Positions 45,802 to 56,572 of a stretch of 64,000 nucleotides of DNA are shown piece by piece. The stretch's first letter is position 1. Each line of letters begins with the position of its first letter. The notes under the pieces were generated by a model that was not told the DNA's origin, searched no databases, and was given only the letters and a program-made list of their open reading frames with translations. This stretch comes from Clitopilus passeckerianus. Taxonomy: Eukaryota; Basidiomycota; Agaricomycetes; Agaricales; Entolomataceae. Both the position numbers and the translations under genes were made by a program. Where the stretch lies: assembly GCA_944990035.1 (NCBI GenBank), contig CALYLX010000152.1, forward strand, positions 1 to 64,000, given 5' to 3'.

Positions 45802-46120
45802 TAATGATCCGGCACAGGATACCCCACATTTGTTGTCGGTAGAAAAAGGTCCTAGCTACTGTAGCACTGACCTGTATATACAATGCATTTCATGTTGTAC
45901 CACAAACGCTACGAGAATATAATGACGGCTCTACAATACACTAAACTAGGACCTTCATCGGGTAGAACCCGGTTAGTCGCCACTATTATTACCGAGCTCA
46001 CGATTGTGCAAATATAGCCAAATAACAGAGTATATTAGCAAGTCAGGCTGTGGTCATTGCCACGACAGCCTTCAGCCCTTGTTAGCATCCTTAGAGTTCT
46101 CGTCTACTCGGCTCTGGACG
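45802..46120. other. Intergenic gap
   Basis: About 320 nt between same-strand MFS and SPT2 genes. No element recognised. Confidence 0.35.
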
Positions 46121-47680
46121 ATGTCGGAAAGATGGCAGGCCTTGATGGCCATGAGCGCCTCCAACACCCAAAAAACCAAGAGCGAGGTGGAAATGGCCCT
46201 CGCACAGCGGAAGGAGAAGGAAGCTCAGCTGAGGAAGATACAAGCTGAGAAAGAGAAAAAGCAGCAGGAGATGGAGAAGCAGTTGAGGCTGAAGCATTTT
46301 GAGAATATGCAGAAAGAGCAGGAGAGGAAGAGGAAGGAAGAAGAGATCAAGAAGGCAAAGGAGGCCGCTATGGAAAGGCGGTTGGAAGAGGAAAGGTTGA
46401 CGGCTCTGTATGGTCCGAAGAAGGCGAAAGCCAAGATGGGTGGAGGGAAAGATTCAAACGGTGTGGACTGGCCGAAATCCAGCTCTCAGGACAGGAAGAA
46501 GGCCGAGGCAAGGCGGCAGAGGACCACAGATGAATACGAAGAGCCGACTGGCTTCGAGTTCCTGACGAGGGAGGAAAAGCGCCAGAGGAAGCAGGCTTTG
46601 GAGATGCAAAAGCTCATGGGTGGCACAAAGAAATCATCATCTAACAGCCGCTACACGAAGATTGGGAACAAGCTACGAGGAGGTGCCGTGGACGTGATGG
46701 CGCCTGCTGGAGCATCTGCAGCTGCAGGCGACAGCTCGAAGTCTGTCAGGCAGCGACTTGCCTCAATGCCAAATACCTTGATGAAGTTGAATACCGTCAA
46801 GAGGGACACTCGTACGATAGACGAAATTCTCCAGGATCGACAGAAGGACAAGGAAAAGAAGACACTGGATGGCGAAGACGCCAAGGGATTCGACGACTGG
46901 TTTGGCACGAGGAAAGACAAACTCAAGAAATCCTCTGCTCCGACTACTACTGCAGCATCTGCGGCTACATCTGGCGCAAACACTCCCTCCTCACGTAAGT
47001 GTTCTTTGGGCATCTCTTGCTTTAGGACACTCGCTAGACACCTTTCTTTCGTTTTATGCAGAGCGGTCAACACCCCAGCCATCTGCTCTTCGGGACGTTA
47101 AGAAAGGATCTATTCCTCCTCGACACTCTTCAGCCCAGCCAAGGCTGCCTCCCACCAAAGTAGCCGCTAACGGACCTAAAGCTAGTTCGTCACTTGGCAA
47201 ACCTAAGGGCAGTTCCCAACCTCTGCCATCTTCATACAAATCTGGAAAGGCCAGCGCTGTTACTAGCGTTCCAAAGAAACGACCTCGATCACCTACCCCA
47301 GAGTCGGATTTCTTCTCGGACGAGGATGATTATGATGACCACCGCCCCTCCAAGCGACGTGGAGCTGAGGACGCCGTGTCTGGCCACGACATATGGGCAA
47401 TCATGGGTTTGAACAAGAAGAAATACACGGCGCTAGACTACAATAGCGACGAAGATGATATGGAAGCTGATGCTCTGGCTGTAGAACGGGAGGAGAAGTT
47501 CAGGTACGTGATATAATATCTTTCATCGTAGCCCGTAGCCTGGACTGACGGAAAATGCACTTTTCCAGTGCAAAGCTTGCAAGGAAGGAAGACCTGGAGG
47601 CACTCGAAGCCGAAAAGAGGCACGAAGCGGAGAAACGAAGGCGCAAGAAGGAGAGGGAACGCCAGATGGCTCGAGCTTAA
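46121..47680 (+). CDS. SPT2: Spt2 chromatin protein (histone H3-H4 chaperone)
   Basis: Nuclear DNA- and histone-binding factor linked to transcription elongation. Start MSERWQALMAMSASNTQK at 46121. Exon 1 (46121-46994) is a long charged helix (Glu/Lys/Gln-rich coiled coil) then Ser/Lys-rich sequence. Intron 46995-47061 (GTAAGT...TGCAG). Exon 2 (47062-47503) has KKRPRSPTPESDFFSDEDDY and the conserved Spt2 end motif: DIWAIMGLNKKKYTALDYNS and acidic DEDDMEADALAVEREE. Intron 47504-47568. Exon 3 (47569-47680) gives a basic helix EKRHEAEKRRRKKERERQ. The C-terminal H3-H4-binding core is where the family places it. About 475 residues. Confidence 0.9.
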
Positions 47681-48630
47681 ATGCATACATTTCCGGGCTT
47701 CTCTTCCGGTTCTGTGTTCTTGAATTCTTCTGGACAAATCAAAAACTGTAGCTATGATTATTCTTTTTCTTTTCTGTACCACGTCTCTCAACGTTTGGCA
47801 TGGCTTCCGCATTTGGCCCTTAAGGCCAACATTTGTGTTAACATCATCCCCACCTGTCCCTCGCACGCACGCACACTTACCTATTGGCATACCACGCTAT
47901 CTATTTACTTGTATAATTTAACGTTCCGAATTGTAAAAAACCTTTGTCACTTTACATGCATTGGGAACTTAAAGAATATGTATATCATTGTATTACCAGC
48001 TTCGTAGAAATGACAACCTCGGATGGGGAATTCATATGTCTAGAACCTTCTATGAATAAGACTACGGTTGACTCCTAGGGTATTCTCGCCACTGGCTTGA
48101 TCGAGCTAACAAGGATACCTAGGCAGGAATAGATTTACCGATGTACGGTACGGCCTGGAAAAACAGTGGGATTTCAGCTATTTTGTTTCATCCATTGACC
48201 GCTTTGGAAATGCAGGGTAAGATAGAAACAGGCTTGGGGACTCTTGTGCTCCGAAGATGTTTAGGTAGTTAGATATCGAGTGGCGCAACGAATGGGCCGG
48301 AGATCGGCGGACGGCTCAGGTGATTTCTCCCGTTTATATGTAGCGGTCCGGCCACGCCTCTTTGCTCCCGACCACAACAACAAGTGACCTGCAGTTCGTC
48401 TCGTTTACAGCCAAGCACTCCACCAATGGAAATTTCTCGGCTGGAGTCGAGTTCAGTAGGACGATCCTGTCACATTGCATTCGACACCTGACTGCCGGAG
48501 CCTGCACTGGGTAGCAATTGAGGAGGAAAGAGAAGCATTGGAATCCATGCGAGGGCCGGGCTACAAAGGAGGGTATAAGACCTTCTTGCTTGCGGCAGGA
48601 CAACACCCTAACGACTCCTAGCTCGTGAAA
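47681..48630. other. Intergenic gap with TATA-like site
   Basis: GGGTATAAG at about 48571-48579 lies about 55 nt before the GH43 ATG. A long frame on the minus strand here overlaps GH43 and is an antisense shadow. No gene supported. Confidence 0.4.
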
Positions 48631-50217
48631 ATGCGGTTGAACGCACTCTTCCCCCTCCTTCCCTTCTTCATTTCCAGAAACGTCTGGGCGACTCCTACCT
48701 CCGAAACCAACGAACTCTCCCGCAGGGCGACCTTCAGCAATCCGGTTCTGTGGGAGGATACTCCAGACCTGGGTGTCATCCGCGTCAATAGCACCTACTA
48801 CTATACGGCTTCCAGCTTCCACCTTTCTCCCGGTGCTCCCATCCTCCGTTCCTATGACCTTGTCAATTGGGAATTTGCTGGACACTCCGTCCCCGTCCTC
48901 GATTGGTCGTCCAAGTACAACTTGGCTAACGGCGAGCGTGCCTATGTAAAGGGCATTTGGGCATCGTTTTTCGACTATCGCAAGAGCAACGGGCTCTTCT
49001 ACTGGGGAGGATGCATCGAATTCGGAAAATCCTACGTTTATACCTCCCCATCGGTGTCCGGTCCCTGGACCAAACGTTCCACCATCAACACCTGCTGGTA
49101 TGATGCTGGCCTGCTCATAGATGACGATGACACTATGTACGTCGCCTTTGGCAACACCGAGATTAGCGTTGCCCAGCTGTCTGCGGATGGCCTCACGCCG
49201 GTCAAGACCCAGCAGGTGTACTCCGCCTCCTTTACGATTGAAGGATCGCGCTTCTACAAGAGGAACGGCCAATACTACATCTTCGTCACGCGTCCTGCCG
49301 ACGGACAATTCATCTTGAAGTCGAGCAGTCCTTGGGGCCCATACACCATTAAAGCCGTCATCGACAAGGCTCCCAGCCCCTCAACCGTCAACGGAGGTGT
49401 TCCTCACCAGGGTGGTCTTATCTCCACCGCTGCTGGTGACTGGTACTATATGGCATTTATCGACGCCTATCCCGGAGGTCGTATCCCAGCCATGGCTCCT
49501 GTCACCTGGTCCTCTGACGGATGGCCCACCGTCAGCCTCGTCAACGGACGTTGGGGAGACTCATACACGGCGCCCAATATTTCACCAGCTGGAAGCGTCA
49601 AGTCACCAGTTGGCACCGATACTTTCACATCTCTCAGCCAAGAGTGGGAGTGGAATCACAACCCAGACAATTCCAAATGGTCGGTCGGCAACGGTCTGAA
49701 GCTCTCGACTGCTACTGTTACCGTCGATCTATATGCCGCACGCAACACCCTCACACATCGCGTCTTGGGTCCCATCTCCACTGCCACTATTGTCCTCGAC
49801 TATTCGAACATGGCCAATGGCGACCGTGCTGGTCTTGCCTTGTTCCGTGATTCCTCGCAGTGGATCGGTATCGCCAAGGACAACGGCGCCTGCAAGATTT
49901 CAGTTGTCGGTGGCATCACCATGGTTGACGGGCAGTGGACCACCTCTGCAACAGGTTCATACCAGGCTCAAATCAACGCTGCTGCTACTGGCAAGGTGTG
50001 GCTACGCGCTACCGCAGATGTTCGACCTGGCCAAAATGGCAAGGGTACTTTTGCGTACAGTCTTGACGGCAAGACCTTCACCAACCTCGGAAATCAACTC
50101 ACTTTCATCACGAATTGGACCTACTTCCTTGGATATCGATTTGCTATCTTTAACTATGCGACTTCTGCCCTTGGTGGCTCTGTCACCATATCCAGCTTCA
50201 CGTTGGCGAAGTCGTAA
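48631..50217 (+). CDS. Secreted glycoside hydrolase family 43
   Basis: Intronless, about 528 residues. ATG at 48631, signal peptide (LNALFPLLPFFISRNVWA, then a possible KR-like ELSRR processing site). GH43 five-bladed propeller: the N-terminal catalytic-base region WEDTPDLGVIRVNSTYYY, the pKa-tuning Asp in CWYDAGLLIDDDDTMYVAFG, and the catalytic acid Glu in FTIEGSRFYKRNGQYYIF. GVPHQGGLISTAAGDWYYMA follows. The C-terminal ~200 residues form a beta-sandwich module (STATIVLDYSNMANGDRAGL ... GTFAYSLDGKTF) typical of GH43 enzymes with a concanavalin-like C-terminal domain. Expected substrate is arabinan/xylan side chains, acting outside the cell. The specific subfamily cannot be fixed by eye. Confidence 0.92.
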   Translation: MRLNALFPLLPFFISRNVWATPTSETNELSRRATFSNPVLWEDTPDLGVIRVNSTYYYTASSFHLSPGAPILRSYDLVNWEFAGHSVPVLDWSSKYNLANGERAYVKGIWASFFDYRKSNGLFYWGGCIEFGKSYVYTSPSVSGPWTKRSTINTCWYDAGLLIDDDDTMYVAFGNTEISVAQLSADGLTPVKTQQVYSASFTIEGSRFYKRNGQYYIFVTRPADGQFILKSSSPWGPYTIKAVIDKAPSPSTVNGGVPHQGGLISTAAGDWYYMAFIDAYPGGRIPAMAPVTWSSDGWPTVSLVNGRWGDSYTAPNISPAGSVKSPVGTDTFTSLSQEWEWNHNPDNSKWSVGNGLKLSTATVTVDLYAARNTLTHRVLGPISTATIVLDYSNMANGDRAGLALFRDSSQWIGIAKDNGACKISVVGGITMVDGQWTTSATGSYQAQINAAATGKVWLRATADVRPGQNGKGTFAYSLDGKTFTNLGNQLTFITNWTYFLGYRFAIFNYATSALGGSVTISSFTLAKS

Positions 50218-50413
50218 TGATAGGAGGTTGTAGATGGGCTCTCATTATATCACAATATTTTGTAGAGCTCTTTATCAACGGTAGTACATTGTTACTATCT
50301 CCGAATGTGTATAGGGGACACCACTGCGAACTACGAAAATGTGATGCAACCTGAGCTGAGTACTGAGTCCTTGGGTTGAAGTAGGAGGTATATGTTAGAG
50401 TTCTCCTTCCTCG

Positions 50414-50867
50414 TTAGTTGGTGCATTGACCTTCTCTGTGATATTGTTAGTCTTGGTGCTAGCGTCTAAATCCACAGAATCCAGACTTACTGTCCTGGGT
50501 ACAGATAACAGGTCTTCTCTCCACTATCGGCAATGTAATATCCTGAAATGGATCCATAATCGCTGAGGGCGCAGGATCCAATGACTGTCAGGGCCCGCCT
50601 CACAACGTCGTCGACCACGACGGACACCTGGCCAGTATTGCATGTAGTGGCGATGGAGCAAGCTCCCTCAGTCAAGGTCGCTTTTTGGTTCTGGCATGTG
50701 ACTACATCTTCAGAGTTAAGATTCTTGGAGATCAGGGTAAGGCAGTCTGAGGCCGACGCTCCAGGGTAGGGATGGCATGGACCAATGGTTGCTGCATGGG
50801 CTGCATGAAGTCCCAGAAGTTGAGCAAGGAGGAAGACGAAAACTGTGGAGAAAAGATTCCTCGACAT
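50414..50867 (-). CDS. Small secreted eight-cysteine protein
   Basis: Signal peptide FSTVFVFLLAQLLGLHAAHA follows the ATG at 50867; the mature part (about 107-114 residues) starts ATIGPCHPYPG. Cysteines: GPCH, SDC, VTC, GAC, TTC, GSC, KTC, and one more only if the last intron is spliced. The unspliced frame ends GEKTCYLYPGQ-stop at 50487, but that stop overlaps a perfect GTAAGT donor; removing the intron to CACAG gives the ending PGQEGQCTN-stop at 50414 and an eighth cysteine, hence four disulfides. The spliced form is more convincing. A TATATAAAG box (minus strand, about 50927-50935) sits about 60 nt upstream. No domain name recognised; effector-like in general form. It is convergent with GH43. 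Confidence 0.7.
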
Positions 50868-51583
50868 GCTGGCAATCGGCTGGTGTGGGGCGTCGAAAAT
50901 GGGGAGGCCAGAAGGTACGTGCAAGTCTTTATATAGCTGGCGGGCTCATGATTTTCATTTTATACCAGAAACCACAGGCAGCCGAACTAGCTTCGAAACA
51001 TCACCAGTCGGCGGCAGAGACCTGGATGTCCTTTGACTGAGCAAGCAAGCGAGCTGTCCGTTGCTGTAGTTTCAGTTACTTCAATAGTTCTCCGGTCCAG
51101 GGGGAGGTTCCAGGTCTGTTATTTCATGAAATTCTTCCGACAACTAGCTGCAGCGGAGTACGTATATAGAGTCGCAAGAGTGAATGTAACTGTCAAATGA
51201 GCGCTTGAGCAAGGCTTGCTTGAGGCCAACCCCGGATAGAGCCGACTATCCCCTTCTAGTCAAACGCGGTGTCCATCCGTTCCAACCGTCCATCCAGCAT
51301 TCAGCCCTAACTTCAGCTACTGGTTTTGCATACACTCCTCCAGTGAAGTCAACGCCACCTATGTGGTCAAGGCTGAGCTACACACCTTCCTCATCCACTG
51401 TAATTCCACAACAGAATCTATTGGCAACTTGTGGCACACGATCTGTAAGAAACTGTGATTAGCGCTGGTGCCCAAGTCACCCAGGCCCAGGTGGTCACTA
51501 TTAAAGGCGGTGTACAAATCCAGTTCAATGAGGAACACGGCGGTGCCACGAGCACGTCTTGCCAATAACCCTCCATTTTCGAC
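50868..51583. other. Intergenic, divergent promoter region
   Basis: About 700 nt between the small secreted protein (-) and the NLR-like gene (+). Holds the TATA box of the former. Other frames are unconvincing. Confidence 0.4.
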
Positions 51584-54500
51584 ATGGGTGATCATGAGTC
51601 GGGTTGCTTTTCCTGGCTACGAAGAAGAAAGGGCAAGAAACGGTCGAACAGCTTAACAGTGAGTCTGGATATGTATGCTTCGTCCGGGGTCTAATTGGTA
51701 ACCACAAGGTGACATCTCGCTCGGCGCCAGTCATCGCCCATCCTATCGTTGATGTAGAGAAGGTGGAGACTTCAAAGGCTTTGGTTCCGTCGAACAAGGA
51801 GTATACGATGGAGGCGACGAAGCGAACGCTTGATATTCTTGCAGGCGTAGCTGGCCTAGTAGGGGTTCCGTTGGTGAAGGAGGTCATTGATATCGGCCTC
51901 TCGATTCTGACGACTTGTGAAGTGAGCATCGCTGTCGGTTTCCTGATGGCATTTCCTTGAGCTCTTTGCTTCCCACAGACCATCAATCAAGTACAAGAGC
52001 GAGTGGCAGAGCTGAAGAATCGGGTCGCCAGCTATTTGCTCGTCCTGGCCAAGATTGCGAAAGATCCGGAAAATGAACCGATGTTCAAGTCATCCCAAGG
52101 CCTGATGGAGGAGCTTCAGGATCTCAAAGAGTCAGTTCTTACCTAATTCTGTTTCCTACATATTTGCCAACGAATTGCTTTCTAGTTGCCTTTCAATCAT
52201 CACAGTTCGCCTTGAAGCCATCAACCAGCAGAATATCGTATTGACTACATTACTCCCCGAAGCTAATATGAACACCATTGAGGAGTGTGTTGCTTGCTTC
52301 CAAGATGCCGTTGACCGGTTCCAGGTATATCTCTGCAACCTGCTCCTAAACCATGCAGCCAATTTCTCATCTTCATTTAATAGACTTTACGAGGGATTCA
52401 TGCTGCGCAAGATCTCACGAGGATACAACACCAAGTCGAGAACATCTACCAGGTTGCACAAGTTGCTGTCCAGAAGATAGATAAGGTCCAGAGCTCTGTT
52501 GACAAGCTCCAGGCCATGCTGGAGAGCACGGGCCTGCAAAGCGATACCTTCAGCTCCTTATCGAAGATGCCGCCCATCCCTGACGTATTCATTGGTCGCG
52601 ACACCGTTGTTCAGCGAATCGCTGAAAACCTCACGAGCGACGACCTTAAACGATCTCGTGTTTGCATTCTAGGGCCAGGTGGAATAGGGAAGACATCAGC
52701 AACCCTTGCGGCCATGGAACACCCATTGGTCACCGCCAGGGTTCCCGAAGACCATCGTCTCTGGGTCCCATGCATCAGCCTAACCTCCCCCGCTGCTTTC
52801 CTTGCCTTTCTAACGCGAAGATTGGGCCTCTCCAGTCAAGCAGATCCCCTTCAACTCATTATCTCCACCCTCAAAAACGGCGCCGAACCCTATATTCTCC
52901 TTCTTGACAACTTCGAGACACCGTGGCATCCAGTCGAAGGAGACCAATCAATGACCAAGTCGATCTTGAAAGCCCTTGATGGAATCTCAAACGTGGGGAT
53001 CTTGCTCACCATGCGATCACACTTCCCACCTCTGGTTCATTGGCAAACGGAACGTTTAGACGTCCTACCACTCGAAGACTGTCGACAGATTTATACAGCC
53101 ATTGAACCCCAGGCCGCAGTTGACGAAGATCTCGACTTGCTCCTGGAGACGATCGGCCTCCTACCCTATGCTGTCACCCTGATAGCCAACCAGGCCAAAT
53201 ATTCTTTTGCTTCACCCAAGGAAGTGCTATTTGAATGGACCAAAGTCGGTTCCAAGATGCTGTTCGACGTTGAGGACAGCTCCAAAGGCATGGATCAATC
53301 CATTGAGCTGTCCGTTGGGAGCAAGTACGTTACCAGCACCCCAGGAGCGATTGAACTGCTGCAGGCTCTATCGATGCTACCTGCTGGCGTTTACCGGGAC
53401 GACCTGTCGATCTGGTCCAAGTCCTGGACACTCGGAGCACTGAGTACACTCCACAACTCTGCTCTCATCGTCACGCGAGAGATGGACGTTGACGGGGCCA
53501 AGAAAGTGCATTTACTTGTGCTCCCCGTCGTTCAATCCTACATGCGACAACCCGGTCGCACCCCAGATTCTGTTCGGCGGTCGACCCACCAGGCTTGCGT
53601 AGATTTTCTATGTACAAGAAAATCACTCATTGAGGGCCCGAACGACCCGAAATACAAGGTCGATTTCCCAGAGATAGAAGCACAAGAAACGAATGTGGAA
53701 GCAATCATGACGGAGGTTCTGAAGGAGCTACAGGACGGTGCCTCATCACGAACACTAGTTGCATCCGAAGAGCAACTCGATGCCCTTACCACATTTGTCT
53801 CATACCAATCTAGTTGCCGACCTTGTTTGGCACTGGTTGAGCAGGTTCTTGCGCTTGTACAGCAAGCACAGAGTCTCTACCACGAAGCCGAAGTCATGTT
53901 ATGCCTTGCATCTGTCCAGACCGACTTAGACCTGAATGCAGTGGCTGCAGAGACGTACAAAACAACCCACCAGCTATTCTCGAAATTGGGCAACACGATC
54001 CGGGCACTTAATACCGACCTTTGTTCCGTCACGAGGATGATCGAGGCTTTAGAACCTGACTCTGAAGTACGACGGGAAATGGCTGCAGAGACTAAAGCCC
54101 GGTGGGAACATCTGTTCTCAAATCCAATCATCGAAGGGCTCGTGCTCAGTTGGTTCAGTGAAACCGTCTGGCTTTCTTACCCCCTGGACTACGACCGACC
54201 TCCTGAAGTTCTTCATGGCATGCTGAGGGCCCGAGAGGTTTTCCGCGAAGTGCGGCGACCATGGGCATTGCACAGCGTTCTGGTGAACCTGGTCAGGTCT
54301 CATCTGCAACAGGGCGAGATCGATGATGCCCGGAAGATGGTGGATGATATCATGGAACTTGAAGTCGAGGAGAAGTTGGTCGAGGGCGGGTATACCTACG
54401 TCTGCTTAGCGCATTGCCTGAAGGCGGCAAACAACTGGGGTCCCGAACTTCACCAAGCTCTGCAGGATGGTTTGAAGATCGGGAAGAAGTCTGGAGGACC

Positions 54501-54729
54501 GTATAATATTGCGATGCTGCTGGAGGAGCTGGTTGAAGTGTATGTTCGTGAGAAGGATTGGCCGGCAGCTCGCCTGGCGTGCGAGGAGACGTTGAAAGAG
54601 TGTAGGAAAGGGTCCGGTTTCAGTATTGACTGGTTGGCAGAGCGTGCCCAGTGGAATCTGGATTATATCAAGGCTAGAGAAGAAGGCCTTGACGAGCCTA
54701 GTGAATACTGTGATCCTCCGCGGTGGTGA
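51584..54729 (+). CDS. NLR-like STAND NTPase with membrane-anchor-like N-terminus
   Basis: About 974 residues. Exon 1 (51584-51658) encodes 25 residues, MGDHESGCFSWLRRRKGKKR...: Gly-2, Ser-6, Cys-8 and a polybasic run, a dual-acylation/membrane-tether pattern. Exons 51709-51921, 51979-52130, 52186-52324 encode helices (LDILAGVAGLVGVPLVKEV, VASYLLVLAKIAKD, IITVRLEAINQQ) resembling the HeLo/MLKL four-helix bundle. Exon 5 (52384-54729) starts TLRGIHAAQDLTRIQ, then a coiled linker, FIGRD, Walker A GPGGIGKTSATLA (about residue 288), Walker B-like YILLLDNFETPW, sensor LLTMRSHFPP, and LLPYAVTLIANQ like the NB-ARC GLPLA motif. The rest is TPR-like helices (WPAARLACEETLKECRKG). It pairs with the gene at 58329. 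Immune-type regulated cell death is inference. Confidence 0.85.
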
Positions 54730-55131
54730 ATGGGGGGATTTCGGGCTTTTAGGTTTCCAGATGTATTTATAACACATAAATATGTAACCATTTATGCCAT
54801 TTTTTGTGCATTCATCACATCCTTATACAAAGGGCTTTTCCCCTTGAAATTCGTTCCCAAGCTACTCTCAATATATATCGCGTGGCTGTGCACAACCACG
54901 TTCACAACTCTACCACGAGTCTCAAACTGAAACTGCCTGCGCTTATGATCATCCCTGTTTCTATGGTAAAATCGCCGAATGCTGTCCAGTCGACACTCTG
55001 GTATATAAGATGGGCCTGGCACTTTCCCAGGTCTTCAGCTGGTCTCATCCCCCTACTAACCCCCAAAGAACTGGTGCCGGTCGCTTCAATTCATCTTCAC
55101 CCAACTTGACAAGTCTACAACCTATCTAAAA
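54730..55131. other. Intergenic gap with TATA box
   Basis: GTATATAAGA at 55001-55010 lies about 125 nt before the next ATG. Nothing else seen. Confidence 0.45.
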
Positions 55132-56000
55132 ATGGTTCACACTACCTCTACCCTCGCTGTTGCTGTCGTCGCTCTTAGCGCTGCTTCTACCCTCGCCGTG
55201 CCCAACTTGTATGTAAACCATATCAACTACTGAGTCGTTGGTCTGACTGTCTCCTTAGTGGTGCTGGTGAATTCCTTGAAGCTCGCGACTTCTACGATGA
55301 CAATGCTCTCGCTGCCCGTGGCTTCTTCGACTTCTTCAAGAGCAAGAAAGCAGCTTCTAAGCCCGCCTTGAAGTCCGGCACCTCTTCACTCGCTCCGATT
55401 CCAGGCGCTACGCCTGGAACTATGAAAGGAGCTGCCGCTGCTAACCTAGCTGGTGGTGCAATGCCCACTGTCACAAGGCACCTGAGACCTAAACCCACCG
55501 AATGCAAGGCCAGCGAAAGACCTTCATGGGACAAGGTCAAGCATGCGCCCATTCACCGCTCTAGCCGGTTGTCTTCCTCAGAAAAAGCCCAACAACCATT
55601 AGCTCCTGGTGCAGCCCCCGCTGTCCCACCCCTCGCTGCACGGTCGGTTGCCCCAGCGGCTGCCTCAGCTGGCGCCCCAACTCAACCCACCCCTGCGCCC
55701 CAGGCAGGCGGTCCCAAGAAGGTCTTTGGCGCCAAGGATGTCATTGCCACCCGAACCACGGCAGGGAAGGACGGCCATAAGACCGTTATACATGTCCTTC
55801 CTCCAAGGACAACAAGATGCTACGCAGCCACACCTACTGGACATGTCTCTGCTAACTCGCTGTCAAGGACGGCCAGTCACGAGGCTGATGAACATGCTCT
55901 TCCTGGAGCACCGGAACATCATCCGCATGCGGAAGCTCATGCAAAACTGTTGGCTAGGGCTGCTGACATTCTTGCTGAATACATCAACCAGCTGGATTAG
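55132..56000 (+). CDS. Secreted Ala/Pro-rich protein
   Basis: About 270 residues in two exons: 55132-55208 and 55259-56000, intron GTATGT...CTTAG. Signal peptide STLAVAVVALSAASTLAVP. The mature start has FLEARDFYDDNALAARGFFD, with LEAR and LAAR before small acidic/aromatic residues, the form of fungal propeptide sites. The rest is Ala/Pro-rich and basic (KAASKPALKSGTSS, AAASAGAPTQPTPAPQAGG), then a His-rich end (PEHHPHAEAHAKLLARAADI). No domain recognised. It sits between the two NLR-like genes and is transcribed in the same direction as the first. Function unknown. Confidence 0.75.
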
Positions 56001-56572
56001 GTGAAAGATTAGGTGGTTACTTTACTGTGTACTTAGGGGTTTTTATACAGAAAAGTATGGAACGGGAAAAGTGGATTGAAATGAGCGTGTACGTCTGTTG
56101 CATTCTGCAAATTTGGTAGACACGTTGTTGACGTCTATTGACGCGTTCCAGAGTGTGACATTCCGTTGTATGCCAGTGGTGACCGAACGCTGCCTAGTAG
56201 CTAAGACTCTCGTGTTACTCGCATTATTGTTTTCTTGGAGTGGTTACAACTTAATTGAGGCTCGTCAAAGCCCTCCAAACATTCACACAGCTAAGTAATT
56301 CAACCTAAGGGCATCTAAGTCCTTCATTGAAGGTTATCAGGAATCCCTGCCGCGGTGCCACCTGGAATGGTGGACCAGCTTAATTAGGTACGTTAATCTA
56401 GATGCTCATATGCTGACACGAATGGTGCTAACTTTGAAGACAAAGAGTGTGATTAGTGGCCGACTCAATTCTTTCACATCGTCGTTCATTTCATGGGCTT
56501 CTCTCTCCTCTATCATGATCATGCGGCTTCATGACCCAGCCCGAGTTATCACTGTTATCCAGGAGTGAATAA
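56001..56572. other. Intergenic gap (may hold the lectin gene's first exon)
   Basis: About 570 nt. Upstream coding for the lectin gene may begin here (several ATGs near 56490-56530), but I could not fix an exon. Confidence 0.3.

Noticed and set aside
48334..49308. 324-codon minus-strand frame over the GH43 start
   Set aside because: Antisense of a well-supported GH43 gene; no domain.
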